From NCBI GenBank assembly GCA_023146255.1, contig JAGLCJ010000003.1:434001-498000 (forward strand): DNA of 64,000 nucleotides, read 5' to 3'. Numbering within the stretch: the stretch's first letter is position 1; the number at the start of each line of letters is the position of its first letter. The notes beneath the pieces were generated by a model. The model was not told the DNA's origin, did no database searches, and saw only the letters and a program-made list of their open reading frames with translations. Of this stretch, positions 16,541-25,171 are shown piece by piece. This DNA comes from Alcanivoracaceae bacterium. GTDB taxonomy: Bacteria; Pseudomonadota; Gammaproteobacteria; Pseudomonadales; Alcanivoracaceae. The position numbers and the translations under genes were made by a program.

Positions 16541-17583
16541 GTAATGTCATGGCCACACACAGCATCAGTGAAATCAGTAGCGAACAGGTTTTCAGCCACA
16601 GCGCAGTGACCCGGCGCCGTGTCACGGATATTTTCAGTCGCGATGAAATCCGGGCGTTGACCGCACGTTCGGATCTGATGGGGGCGTGGGCGATTGGTTC
16701 TACCTGGGGCATTATCGCGCTGTCGTTTGTGTTGATGGCTTGGGCCAGCTCTCAGACAGGGTGGATCGCGGTGCCGCTTTTTTTTCTGGCCATGGCAGTG
16801 ATTGCCGGCCGGCAGCTGTGTCTGGCGATCCTGATGCACGATGCCTCGCATGGCACCCTGTTCAAAACCCGTTGGCTGAACGATGTGCTCAGTGACTGGC
16901 TCTGCGCCCGGCCGATCTGGAATGATCTGCACAAGTATCGGGTTCATCATCTGGTGCATCACACCCGTACCGGCAGTGATGAAGATACCGATATTTCCCT
17001 GATTGCCCCGTTCCCGACCACGCGTGCTTCGCTGCTGCGCAAGTTTGCCCGCGACCTGTCCGGGCTGACCGGGCTGAAATTCCTGTTTGGCCGAGTGCTG
17101 CAGGATGCCGGCCTGCTCAAGTGGACCGTGGCCAATGATGTGGTCTGGCTGCCGCGCGACGGTAAACGCTGGTATCAGCATGTCGGGCTGTTGCTGGGCA
17201 ATATGCTGCCGATGCTGATCACTAATGCAGTGATTTTCTCGCTGCTGGCATTGACTGACCATGCCTGGCTGTACCTGTTCTGGGTGCTGTCCTATATCAC
17301 CCCGTTTCCGTTTTTCCTGCGTATCCGCTCGCTGGCAGAGCATGCCTGCACCGAGCGCAGTGCCGACATGTTCCGCAATACCCGCACCACCCGTGCCGGC
17401 TGGCTGGCGCGGGCGTTTGTTGCACCTTTGAGGGTGCACTATCACATCGAGCATCACGTCATGGCATCGGTACCCTGGTTTCGCTTGCGCCAGATGCATC
17501 AGTTGTTGCGTGAGCGGCAGGAAGTGCCGCCGCCGCCGGGGTACCTTGATGTCCTGCGTATTGTTTCATCCGTTGCACGCTGA
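16537..17583 (+). CDS. fatty acid desaturase family protein
   Basis: 348-residue membrane-bound diiron enzyme. The three histidine boxes are visible: HDASHG (residues 101-106), HHLVHH (137-142) and HYHIEHHV near the C-terminus, with hydrophobic segments between them. This family includes acyl-lipid and acyl-CoA desaturases and some hydroxylases; the position of the double bond cannot be inferred. The start overlapping the upstream stop (ATGA) is preferred; ATG 16549 is an alternative. Co-transcribed with a PaaX-like regulator and 29 bp upstream of the AidB-type dehydrogenase. Confidence 0.9.
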   Translation: MSNVMATHSISEISSEQVFSHSAVTRRRVTDIFSRDEIRALTARSDLMGAWAIGSTWGIIALSFVLMAWASSQTGWIAVPLFFLAMAVIAGRQLCLAILMHDASHGTLFKTRWLNDVLSDWLCARPIWNDLHKYRVHHLVHHTRTGSDEDTDISLIAPFPTTRASLLRKFARDLSGLTGLKFLFGRVLQDAGLLKWTVANDVVWLPRDGKRWYQHVGLLLGNMLPMLITNAVIFSLLALTDHAWLYLFWVLSYITPFPFFLRIRSLAEHACTERSADMFRNTRTTRAGWLARAFVAPLRVHYHIEHHVMASVPWFRLRQMHQLLRERQEVPPPPGYLDVLRIVSSVAR

Positions 17584-17612
17584 TCTCAGCGACTGGAAAG
17601 GAGGGCCTGAAT

Positions 17613-19292
17613 ATGAACGCACCGAAGAATGATCGTCACAGCAGCCTGTTTATGGCGGACACTCACCAGGTCGAGAATGTCTCCCGCGAGCTGGCGAACT
17701 ACAACCTTTATGCTCAGGACCGTGCCCTGCAGGAAGCGGTGCAACGCGAAGGTGCCGGCTGGGCCGAATCGTCCCTGCAATCTTTCGGCGCGTTGACGGG
17801 CAGTGCTGATTATCTGGAGCTGGGCTTTCAGGCGAACAAATACCTGCCGGAATACGATACCCATGATCGTTTCGGCAATCGGGTCGATCTGGTCAGGTAT
17901 CACGGCAGCTACCACACCCTGATGCAGACGGCGATCGAGAACGGTCTGCACTCATCGCCCTGGACCGATCCGAAAGCCGGCGCCCATGTCGCCCGCGCCG
18001 CACACACTTATATGCAGTCGCAGATCGAAGCCGGCCATGGCTGCCCGATCACCATGACCTTTGCCGCGATTCCGTCGATCCGGACCACGCCGAAACTGGC
18101 CGAGTACTGGGAGCCGAAGATCACCTCCCGTGTGTACGACCCGCGCAATGTGCCGGACAGCCAGAAGCAGGGCGTCACCATCGGCATGGGCATGACCGAA
18201 AAGCAGGGCGGTTCCGACGTCCGTGCCAACAGCACCCGCGCCTACCCGGTGGCGGCCCGTGGTGCCGGCGAAGTGTATGAGCTGGTCGGCCACAAGTTTT
18301 TCCTGTCAGCGCCGATGTGCGATGCCTTTCTGGTGCTGGCACAAACCGAGGCCGGACTGGGTTGTTTTCTGGTACCGCGCTGGCGCCCGGATGGCAGCAA
18401 GAATCCGCTTCAGGTGCTGCGCTTGAAGAAAAAACTCAGCAATGCCTCGAACGCTTCCAGCGAAATCGAATTCCGTGGTGCCATGGGCTGGCTGGTGGGC
18501 GAGGAAGGACGGGGCGTGCGCACCATTATCGAAATGGTCAGCCTGACCCGGTTCGATTGCATGATCGGCTCCGCCGCGACCATGCGCATGGCGGCGTCGC
18601 AGGCGCTGCATCACACCTCGATTCGCCATGCCTTTGGCAATGTCCTCAATCAGCAACCGCTGATGCAGAACGTGCTGGCGGACATGGCCATCGAAAGCGA
18701 AGCGGCACTGGTCACAGGCATGCGTATGGCGCGGGCGCTGGACAGTCTCGACGATGAGCATGAATCCCTGCTGATGCGTCTTGGCGTTGCCGTTGGCAAG
18801 TACTGGATCTGCAAACGCACGCCCAACTTCAGCTATGAAGCGATGGAGTGCATCGGCGGCAGTGGCGTGATGGAAGACAGCATGATGCCGCGGCTGTATC
18901 GGGAAGCGCCGGTCAATGCGATCTGGGAAGGCAGCGGCAATGTCCAGTGTCTGGATGTGCTGCGCGCCATGCAGAAAACCCCGGCAGTGGTGGACGCTTT
19001 CTTCGCCGAGCTGGGCCGGGCAAAGGGCGGCAACAGTTCGCTGGATCGGCAGGTAAAATCGTTGAAGGCCGAGTTTGCCGATCTGTCAGATCTGGAATAC
19101 CGGGCCCGTGATGTGGTGGACCGGATGGCGCTGGCGCTGCAGGGTGCATTGCTGGTACAGCATGCCCCGCAGGCAATCGCCGATGGCTTTTGTGCGTCGC
19201 GCCTTGATGGCGTCGGTCATCATAACTATGGCGCGTTGCCGCGTGGCGTTGATTGTGCAGCGATTATCGAGCGAGCCACCGCGAAGGCTTGA
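17613..19292 (+). CDS. AidB-like acyl-CoA dehydrogenase
   Basis: 559-residue flavoprotein of the AidB branch of acyl-CoA dehydrogenases. Typical features are GMGMTEKQGGSDVRANSTRA (FAD/substrate loop), LKKKLSNASNASSEIEF, and the C-terminal ECIGGSGVMEDSMMPRLYREAPVNAIWEGSGN segment. E. coli AidB belongs to the adaptive response to DNA alkylation and binds DNA through its C-terminal domain; here no ada or alkB gene is near, and the neighbours are lipid genes, so a metabolic role is equally possible. AAGGAGG lies before the start. Confidence 0.88.
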   Translation: MNAPKNDRHSSLFMADTHQVENVSRELANYNLYAQDRALQEAVQREGAGWAESSLQSFGALTGSADYLELGFQANKYLPEYDTHDRFGNRVDLVRYHGSYHTLMQTAIENGLHSSPWTDPKAGAHVARAAHTYMQSQIEAGHGCPITMTFAAIPSIRTTPKLAEYWEPKITSRVYDPRNVPDSQKQGVTIGMGMTEKQGGSDVRANSTRAYPVAARGAGEVYELVGHKFFLSAPMCDAFLVLAQTEAGLGCFLVPRWRPDGSKNPLQVLRLKKKLSNASNASSEIEFRGAMGWLVGEEGRGVRTIIEMVSLTRFDCMIGSAATMRMAASQALHHTSIRHAFGNVLNQQPLMQNVLADMAIESEAALVTGMRMARALDSLDDEHESLLMRLGVAVGKYWICKRTPNFSYEAMECIGGSGVMEDSMMPRLYREAPVNAIWEGSGNVQCLDVLRAMQKTPAVVDAFFAELGRAKGGNSSLDRQVKSLKAEFADLSDLEYRARDVVDRMALALQGALLVQHAPQAIADGFCASRLDGVGHHNYGALPRGVDCAAIIERATAKA

Positions 19293-19312
19293 GCACAGGC
19301 ACAAGCACTCTC

Positions 19313-19337
19313 AGCGCCGCGTTATGCGGCGCTTTTG
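19313..19337 (+). terminator. terminator after the AidB-like gene
   Basis: AGCGCCGC / GCGGCGCT stem with GTTAT loop, followed by TTTGTTG. It overlaps the 3' end of the convergent minus-strand gene. Confidence 0.75.
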
Positions 19338-20029
19338 TTGTGTTCCAGAATCAGGAATTTTTCCAGATGCAGGGCCACCACCGGGTACAGTTCCGGAGTC
19401 AGCTGTTCGCCAAAGCGGGACAGCATGCGGTGGATCAGGGTGCGGACCAGGCCGATGGCTCCGTCGAGCGGCTTGCTGACCAGAAAGTTGAAATCGAGCA
19501 GGTTCTTCGGCTCGATGGCAAGCGGGATCATCAGTTCGTCGACAATGGTAGTCAGCAGGCGAATACCGTCCTGCAAATCTCTGGCACTGCCATCACGCAG
19601 GGTGGCGAGGACTGTGTCGGCACGGGTCGCCAGTGGCATGGATACCGGCAGCACAGCATGTGAGCGATCACCGCTGCCAAGGTCAATTTCATGTACCAGC
19701 CCATTGAAATGATGAATCACTGGCGGCAGTCGGTGGCTGGCAATCAGTCCGCCGGCCCAGCCAACGTAATGGCGTGCCTTGTCCTTGACGTCATCCGCCA
19801 CCCGACGGGCATGTCGCAGCTGCGACGAGTCATGGCTGCGGCCGATTTCGTCCAGCAGGCCGATCAGGGTGTGATCGACCACATCGCAGTAGGCATCCAC
19901 CAGCAGATCAATGCCCAGTTTCTTGTCGCGGTCGGTGATCTTGCCACTGGTGCGTTGAACCAGTGCGGCCAGCTCGCCGGGGATGTGTTCCTGCAGCGGT
20001 GTGGCGATGAACGGACCCTGAACCGGCAT
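19322..20029 (-). CDS. conserved hypothetical protein
   Basis: 235 residues, not recognised. The protein looks wholly helical and soluble, with no signal peptide, membrane segment or cysteine cluster. Notable are an early QRTSGKITDRDKKLGIDLLV segment, a mid HYVGWAGGLIASHRLPPVIHHFNGLVHEIDLG stretch with several histidines, and the C-terminal ALHLEKFLILEHNK. Its 3' end overlaps the terminator of the convergent AidB gene. It is 92 bp downstream of the PF10118 gene on the same strand but separated from it by a strong terminator. Confidence 0.6.
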   Translation of the reverse strand: MPVQGPFIATPLQEHIPGELAALVQRTSGKITDRDKKLGIDLLVDAYCDVVDHTLIGLLDEIGRSHDSSQLRHARRVADDVKDKARHYVGWAGGLIASHRLPPVIHHFNGLVHEIDLGSGDRSHAVLPVSMPLATRADTVLATLRDGSARDLQDGIRLLTTIVDELMIPLAIEPKNLLDFNFLVSKPLDGAIGLVRTLIHRMLSRFGEQLTPELYPVVALHLEKFLILEHNKSAA

Positions 20030-20041
20030 ACTCTTGTCCTC

Positions 20042-20074
20042 AAAAAAAGAGGTTCAACAGAGAGCTGTTGAACC
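20042..20074 (-). terminator. intrinsic terminator of the PF10118 gene
   Basis: On the minus strand GGTTCAACAG / CTGTTGAACC with a 4-nt loop, followed by a U7 run (seven A at 20042-20048 on the plus strand). Confidence 0.9.
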
Positions 20075-20121
20075 CGCGTGTGCGACGCGCAATCTGGTCG
20101 CGCTCGATTCGAGCGATGTTA

Positions 20122-21018
20122 TCAGTGGATCAGCGATTGCAGGTTACTGACCTGGTCTCGCAGGGTGCCATTCTCACCAAACAGCTTTTCGCGCCACTCC
20201 GCCTCCAGCGCTTTGGTGTCTTTCTTGTTCGGGTGGTAATCCTTGCGCGCAAACAGACCCATCTTCGGCAGAATGCGACTGATCAAGCCGCGCTTGCCGC
20301 CGAGAATCAGATCAAGCCCCTTGCGCAGGTCCTTGCGATCGAACAGCTTGCCTTCCTTTGCCAGCAGGTAGCCCCAGCTGCCGAATACGGCGGGCAGCAT
20401 GACGATTGTGACCAGCGGGAAAGCAAGAATACGTTCAGCACGGCTATTGCCGATGGTCTCGTAAACGTCGTATGCCACCGACTTGTGCTCCAGCTCTTCC
20501 ATGGCATGCCACAGCCACAGCTGCAGCATTTCGCCGTGGGAGCTCTCCTGAAAGCGCTTGTCAGTCAGCAGCTGCTCGCCAACCAGTGCAGTGAAGTGCT
20601 CCATAAAGGTGGTGCAGGCGAGCTGCTGGCTCGGGGAAAACTGCTCCAGCACCTTCAATGCCATCTTGACGGCAGCCTCAGGCACTTTGGTGTTAATGCC
20701 CTGTTCCATCAGCAACTCGTTCAGGCGTTCGTGTTCGCGGCCATGAATGGCTTCCTGACCCATAAAGCCGGCCACCTCCGCTTTCAGAACCGGGTCTGTA
20801 ATCTCCTTGCGGAAATGACGCACCGACTCCATGAAGAAGCGCTCGCCCGGGGGAAAGAACGCCGACAGCACGGCAATAAAGGTGGTGGCGGTGGCATTGT
20901 CGGCGAGGAAATAGCGCGGCGCCTCGGGGATCCTGAAATCCAGATGGCGCGGCGGGATGCCGACGCTGGCACCGGCGAGACGGCGGACATTGGTAGCGGG
21001 GGCAGAGACAGCGTTCAC
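20122..21018 (-). CDS. predicted metal-dependent hydrolase, PF10118/COG3687 family
   Basis: 298 residues starting at a GTG preceded by a perfect AGGAGG; the upstream ATG at 21045 is disfavoured because it lies inside a palindrome and has no ribosome site. Family signatures are FPPGERFFMESVRHF (about 55-69), GQEAIHGREHERLN (87-100) and WHAMEELEHKSVAYDVY (170-186). The two ExxH motifs (Glu89/His92, Glu175/His178) recall ferritin-like diiron proteins, although the family is named hydrolase in databases and its reaction is unknown. Divergent from an AraC regulator 100 bp away that probably controls it. A second family member lies at 43905. Confidence 0.85.
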   Translation of the reverse strand: MNAVSAPATNVRRLAGASVGIPPRHLDFRIPEAPRYFLADNATATTFIAVLSAFFPPGERFFMESVRHFRKEITDPVLKAEVAGFMGQEAIHGREHERLNELLMEQGINTKVPEAAVKMALKVLEQFSPSQQLACTTFMEHFTALVGEQLLTDKRFQESSHGEMLQLWLWHAMEELEHKSVAYDVYETIGNSRAERILAFPLVTIVMLPAVFGSWGYLLAKEGKLFDRKDLRKGLDLILGGKRGLISRILPKMGLFARKDYHPNKKDTKALEAEWREKLFGENGTLRDQVSNLQSLIH

Positions 21019-21033
21019 GTGACCTCCTGCGGA

Positions 21034-21048
21034 TGAATGTGACATTCA
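21034..21048. promoter_or_regulatory. palindromic operator candidate between PF10118 and AraC genes
   Basis: TGAATG-TGA-CATTCA, a perfect 15-nt palindrome 16 bp upstream of the GTG start of the minus-strand gene and 70 bp from the AraC start. Confidence 0.5.
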
Positions 21049-21117
21049 CTGATGTTACTTGTGCCATCTACGACAAGAAGGTTATCTTCAGCCATAAATC
21101 GGTCATTGGAGGCCAGC

Positions 21118-22149
21118 ATGACAGTTGCCATTGCCGCCTCGGAGGGCGTGCTGCTGGCCCATTACGGCGATCTGCTTTGTCGCCTGATGGGCGAAAAAGG
21201 GGTTGGTGAAGATATCGTGCTGGCCGGCACCGGGCTGACCCGCGGGCAGCTGCAGGACCCGGGCCGGCGTATGTCATTGGCGGCCACCCTGCAGTTGTTG
21301 CGTAATGTCAGGGCGATTGATCCGTCGCCGGATCTCGGCGTTCGCCTCGGCGCACCGCTGAACATCGGTAGCCACGGCTTTCTCGGCTATGCCTTTCAGT
21401 CCAGCCGTAATCTCGGTGAAGCCTTTGATCTGGCAGTGCGTTTTCTGCGTACACGCACCAGCCTGTTTGATATCCGCATTGAGCGCGATGGCAAGCGCGC
21501 CGCGCTGGTGCTGGAGGAACGCTATGACCTCGGTGATCTGACCCAGTTGGTGGCGGATGCGGTGATCACCTCGATTCTTGCCATTGGCCAGCAGATGTTT
21601 GGTGTCATGCTGGCGCAGCAGATCACGCTTTGCCTGCCCTATCCGGAGCAGAAGCATCATCAGGGCTGGCGGCAGAAAAGCGGACTTAACCTGCAGTTTG
21701 GCAGCGCCTGGATGCAGCTGCAGTTCCCGGCGGCCTGGCTGGATATGCCGCTCAGCACGGCGGATCCGAATCTGGCGGCACTGGCGGCGGCGCGCTGCGA
21801 AGAAGAGTTACGTCAGGCCGGCGAGAGCAACGATATTGTCAGCCGGGTACGGGATATCGCCCGCCGCCATCTGGCCGATGAGAATTCTCTGGAAAAAGTA
21901 GCAGCAGAATTGCACCTGACGGCGCGAACCCTGCGGCGCCGGCTGCAGCAGGCTGGCACCAGTTACCAGAACCTGATCGAACAACTGCGTCAGCGACTGG
22001 CGGTGGAGTATCTGCTGCATAGCCAGCGTTCGGTCGACGATATCGCCAGCCTGCTTGGCTACAGCGACCCGTCAAATTTTGGCCGTGCGTTCCGTCGCTG
22101 GACTGGCCAATCGCCACGGGAATACCGTCAGGAGCAGCGGAAATCCTGA
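21118..22149 (+). CDS. AraC-family transcriptional regulator (Arabinose_bd-like N-terminus)
   Basis: 343 residues. Residues about 20-200 match the N-terminal ligand domain found in OruR/ArgR-type AraC proteins (GTGLTRGQLQDPGRRMSLAATLQLLRNV and GSHGFLGYAFQSSRNLGEAFDLAVRFLRTRT). The C-terminal 100 residues are the double helix-turn-helix (LEKVAAELHLTARTLRRRLQQAGTSYQNLI and SVDDIASLLGYSDPSNFGRAFRRWTGQSPREYR). GGAGG lies 5 nt before the ATG at 21118. It is divergent from the PF10118 gene and overlaps the convergent flavin monooxygenase by 22 nt; likely an activator of one or both. Confidence 0.92.
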   Translation: MTVAIAASEGVLLAHYGDLLCRLMGEKGVGEDIVLAGTGLTRGQLQDPGRRMSLAATLQLLRNVRAIDPSPDLGVRLGAPLNIGSHGFLGYAFQSSRNLGEAFDLAVRFLRTRTSLFDIRIERDGKRAALVLEERYDLGDLTQLVADAVITSILAIGQQMFGVMLAQQITLCLPYPEQKHHQGWRQKSGLNLQFGSAWMQLQFPAAWLDMPLSTADPNLAALAAARCEEELRQAGESNDIVSRVRDIARRHLADENSLEKVAAELHLTARTLRRRLQQAGTSYQNLIEQLRQRLAVEYLLHSQRSVDDIASLLGYSDPSNFGRAFRRWTGQSPREYRQEQRKS

Positions 22150-23576
22150 AGGTCCAGATGCCGTGTACGGCGCCGATAGTCGAAGGTAAAGCCCGGCCAG
22201 TTGGCGGTGTTCTTGCCGCTTTCGGTCTTGTACCAGCTGTTGCAGCCTTTCTCCCAGATGGTTTCCCGGATCTGCTTCTGGATGCGCTGATTGAATTCTG
22301 ACTGGGCGTCGTCGCGCACTTCCATCAGCGGATGTTGCTTGAGATTTTCAAGGCACTGCAACACATAGTGGAACTGGCTTTCCAGCATGTAGATGATCGA
22401 GTTATGGCCCAGGTTGGTGTTCGGGCCGTACAGCATGAACAGGTTCGGAAAGCCGTGCACACTGATGCCGAGGTAGGCTTCGGCGCCATCACGCCAGACG
22501 TCGTTCAGTCGTCGGCCATTGCGGCCGCTGATTTCAATCGGGGTGAGAAAATCCGTTGCCCGGAAGCCGGTGCCATAGATGATCACATCAGCCGCGTGAT
22601 GTACGCCTTCGCTGTCGGTCAAGCCGGTTTCATCCACTGACTGAATGCCGTGGTTAATCACCTCAACATTGTTCTGTGCCAGCGCCGGATAGTAATCGTT
22701 CGACATCAGGATACGCTTGCAGCCCATCGGGTAGTCCGGGGTCAGTTTTTCGCGCAGGGCCGGGTCCTGAATCTGGCTGGTCAGCTGACGGCGGAACAGC
22801 CACTTGTACAGTTCCATGGCTTTCTGGAAGGAGGTGAAGCCGAGCACCCGGGCTTCGTTGGCGGCGTAAATGCGGGCCCGATCCAGGGTATGTGCCAACG
22901 GCCACTTTTCCAGAATCCGGTGCTCCAGCTTGCTGTAGGCCCGATCCGGTTTACTGATCACATAGGCGGCCGAGCGCTGGAACAGCATCAGCTTGCCGGC
23001 CACTTTTGCCACTTCCGGGACGAACTGGATGGCGCTGGCACCGGTGCCCACTACCGCAACAGTCTTGCCACGCAGATCGACATTGTGGTCCCAGCGGGCG
23101 CTGTGAAAGTGCGGGCCATGAAATGCATCAATGCCCTTTAGTGGCGGATAAGCGGGCTGGTTAAGCTGGCCGGTGGCGGTAATCAATGCGCGTGCCGTGA
23201 CATGGGTTCCGTCATTCAGGTTGATGCGCCAGTGCTGTTGTTGCTCTTGCCATTCGGCTGCGCTGACTTCGGTATTGAAGCGAATATGCCGGCTGATGTG
23301 GTATTTGCTCGCACAATGGCGCAGGTAATCGAGGATCTCCGCCTGCGGGGCAAAGCGCCGGCTCCACGGGTAGTGACGCTCGAAAGAAAACGAATACAGG
23401 TGAGAGGGCACATCGCAGGCCGCGCCGGGGTAAGTATTGTCGCGCCAGCAGCCACCGACATCATGGCCTTTCTCGATCAGCAGCAAATCGGAAAATCCCT
23501 GCTGCTTCATGCGAATGGCCATGCCCAGGCCGCCGAAGCCGGCGCCGATAATCACTGCCTGATAATGGTCGTTCAT
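22128..23576 (-). CDS. Baeyer-Villiger-type flavin monooxygenase
   Basis: 482-residue class B flavoprotein monooxygenase. FAD motif GAGFGG (11-16), the DVGGCWRDNTYPGAACDVPSHLYSFSF region, the BVMO fingerprint FHGPHFHSARWDH, and the NADPH-binding VVGTGASAIQ are all present. Such enzymes insert oxygen next to a ketone to give an ester or lactone; steroid and alicyclic ketones are common substrates. It overlaps the upstream TetR gene (ATGA), forming a two-gene unit. A second, related enzyme lies at 26174. Substrate not inferable. Confidence 0.9.
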   Translation of the reverse strand: MNDHYQAVIIGAGFGGLGMAIRMKQQGFSDLLLIEKGHDVGGCWRDNTYPGAACDVPSHLYSFSFERHYPWSRRFAPQAEILDYLRHCASKYHISRHIRFNTEVSAAEWQEQQQHWRINLNDGTHVTARALITATGQLNQPAYPPLKGIDAFHGPHFHSARWDHNVDLRGKTVAVVGTGASAIQFVPEVAKVAGKLMLFQRSAAYVISKPDRAYSKLEHRILEKWPLAHTLDRARIYAANEARVLGFTSFQKAMELYKWLFRRQLTSQIQDPALREKLTPDYPMGCKRILMSNDYYPALAQNNVEVINHGIQSVDETGLTDSEGVHHAADVIIYGTGFRATDFLTPIEISGRNGRRLNDVWRDGAEAYLGISVHGFPNLFMLYGPNTNLGHNSIIYMLESQFHYVLQCLENLKQHPLMEVRDDAQSEFNQRIQKQIRETIWEKGCNSWYKTESGKNTANWPGFTFDYRRRTRHLDLQDFRCS

Positions 23577-24190
23577 GCTTTTTCTGCCTTTCTCATTTCG
23601 CCATCAACAATGTGGCCGACCATGTCCACCAATCCTTCGGCAAGCTGATCAAAGGTAATCATCGGTGACGTTTCGCCAAGATGGCGAATCACCGAGAACA
23701 TACCGCCATTGATAACGATATAACTCATCACCGGAATATTCTGCATTTTCATCACTTCCGGGTGATGCATAACGTACTGCACCACCAGATCCATCAGGAT
23801 CTTGTTGATCGGCTCCAGGTTATCGCGGTGGGCGATGTTAACGGCCTGGCCGGCATACTTCAGGTAGCGGCCATCGTCGCGTGTCAGCAGTTCGCGAAAC
23901 TCATACAGCAGGGTGCGAACCGCCTCGCGAATATCCATCTTCACCAGCTTCGGGGTCAGCGGCTGGATCATCGCCACCACATCCGCCACCACGCGCTGGT
24001 ACATGGCGTCCATGACTTCCTGCTTGTTGGCAAAGTACTCGTACAGCGAGCCAACGCTGATGCCGGCGACATCGGCGATATGCCGGGTGGTGCTGCCTTC
24101 GATGCCGTAGCGGCCAAGGCAGATGAAGCCGGCCTCGACAATCGAGTCGACGGTGGCCTTGGCACGTTGTTGCTGGGGTTTGCGCGGCAT
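23573..24190 (-). CDS. TetR-family transcriptional regulator
   Basis: 205 residues. The N-terminal helix-turn-helix is clear (AKATVDSIVEAGFICLGRYGIEGSTTRHIADVAGISVGSLYEYFANKQEVMDAM), and the rest is an all-helical ligand domain. It is the first gene of a unit with the flavin monooxygenase (ATGA overlap) and divergent from the SDR/diiron/BVMO genes. A TCCGAA-N6-TTCGGA palindrome 28 bp from its start is the probable operator for both directions. Confidence 0.92.
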   Translation of the reverse strand: MPRKPQQQRAKATVDSIVEAGFICLGRYGIEGSTTRHIADVAGISVGSLYEYFANKQEVMDAMYQRVVADVVAMIQPLTPKLVKMDIREAVRTLLYEFRELLTRDDGRYLKYAGQAVNIAHRDNLEPINKILMDLVVQYVMHHPEVMKMQNIPVMSYIVINGGMFSVIRHLGETSPMITFDQLAEGLVDMVGHIVDGEMRKAEKA

Positions 24191-24205
24191 AAGGGGAAAG
24201 TCCTA

Positions 24206-24235
24206 ATCCGAATTGAATCCGAACAATGATTCGGA
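24206..24235. promoter_or_regulatory. TetR operator candidate
   Basis: TCCGAA-N6-TTCGGA (24218-24235), with a further direct half-site AATCCGAA at 24206-24213. It sits between the divergent TetR and SDR genes. Confidence 0.6.
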
Positions 24236-24306
24236 ATACTTTGTCAGTCATCAGTGACATGGTCAATGGCAATCTGCCGGTTGGCCGGAGCAGCCGAGGT
24301 TCAGTG

Positions 24307-25134
24307 ATGTTCTCAGACAAGCATTCCCGCAAGGCCTGTGCAGTGGTAACCGGCGCCGGCAGTGGTATTGGCGAGGCCTTTGCCCATGAGCTGGCGCGTC
24401 GCGGCGGTCGGGTGGTGTGTTCGGATATCAACCCGGTGACTGCTGAGGCGACCGCCGCAGCGATCCGCGCCAACGGTGGTGATGCCATCGCCTTTGCCTG
24501 CGATGTCTCGAAGCTGGATCAGGTCGAGCGACTGGCGGAGCAGGCCGAGGCCTGGCTGGGCTGCCCGGTGGATCTGGTGGTGAACAATGCCGGCGTCGGT
24601 GCCGGCGGTCTGAATATTGGCGAGATCTCGATGGAGGACTGGCACTGGACCATGGGCGTGAATATGTGGGGCGTGATCCATGGTTGCCATGTATTTGCGC
24701 CAAAGCTTCGCAGTTTGGGGCGAGGCGGGATTATCAATGTCTGCTCTACCGCAAGCTTTGCAGCGGCACCACTGATGGGCCCCTACAACGTCAGCAAGGC
24801 GGCGGTACTGGCGCTGTCGGAAACGCTGGCGGCGGAAATGAGCGGCACCGGTGTTGCCGTCACCGCGCTGTGCCCGACCTTTGTCAAAACCAATATTGCC
24901 CGCGATGCCCGGACGCCCTCCGCCGCCTCCGAGCTGGCTTCAAAACTGATGCAGTGGACCGGTATTTCCGCCGAGCGGGTGGCGAAAACGACGCTCGATG
25001 CGCTCGATCGTGGGCAGCTGTATGTCCTGCCACAGCTTGATGCCCGCACCATCTGGCGGACCAAGCGTCTTGTGCCGTCAATCTATACCCGTGGCGCCGG
25101 TCTGCTCAGCCGGTTGGCCGCAGCAAAACTGTGA
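24307..25134 (+). CDS. short-chain dehydrogenase/reductase
   Basis: 275 residues from ATG 24307 (ATG 24259 is an in-frame alternative). Classical SDR: TGAGSGIGEAFAHEL cofactor motif, NNAGVGAGG, catalytic Ser in CSTASFAA, and YNVSKAA with the Tyr-x3-Lys pair. The Asp after the second strand (CSDINP) suggests NAD(H) preference. It probably interconverts an alcohol and a ketone feeding the neighbouring Baeyer-Villiger enzymes. The diiron gene follows after 37 bp. Confidence 0.9.
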   Translation: MFSDKHSRKACAVVTGAGSGIGEAFAHELARRGGRVVCSDINPVTAEATAAAIRANGGDAIAFACDVSKLDQVERLAEQAEAWLGCPVDLVVNNAGVGAGGLNIGEISMEDWHWTMGVNMWGVIHGCHVFAPKLRSLGRGGIINVCSTASFAAAPLMGPYNVSKAAVLALSETLAAEMSGTGVAVTALCPTFVKTNIARDARTPSAASELASKLMQWTGISAERVAKTTLDALDRGQLYVLPQLDARTIWRTKRLVPSIYTRGAGLLSRLAAAKL

Positions 25135-25171
25135 AATCAGCACTTCATTCCCGGACCTCAGGAGATACACC

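Noticed and set aside
16486..17499. 337-codon minus-strand frame opposite the desaturase
   Set aside because: Gln/His/Arg-rich antisense translation with no recognisable domain; the plus strand has clear histidine boxes.
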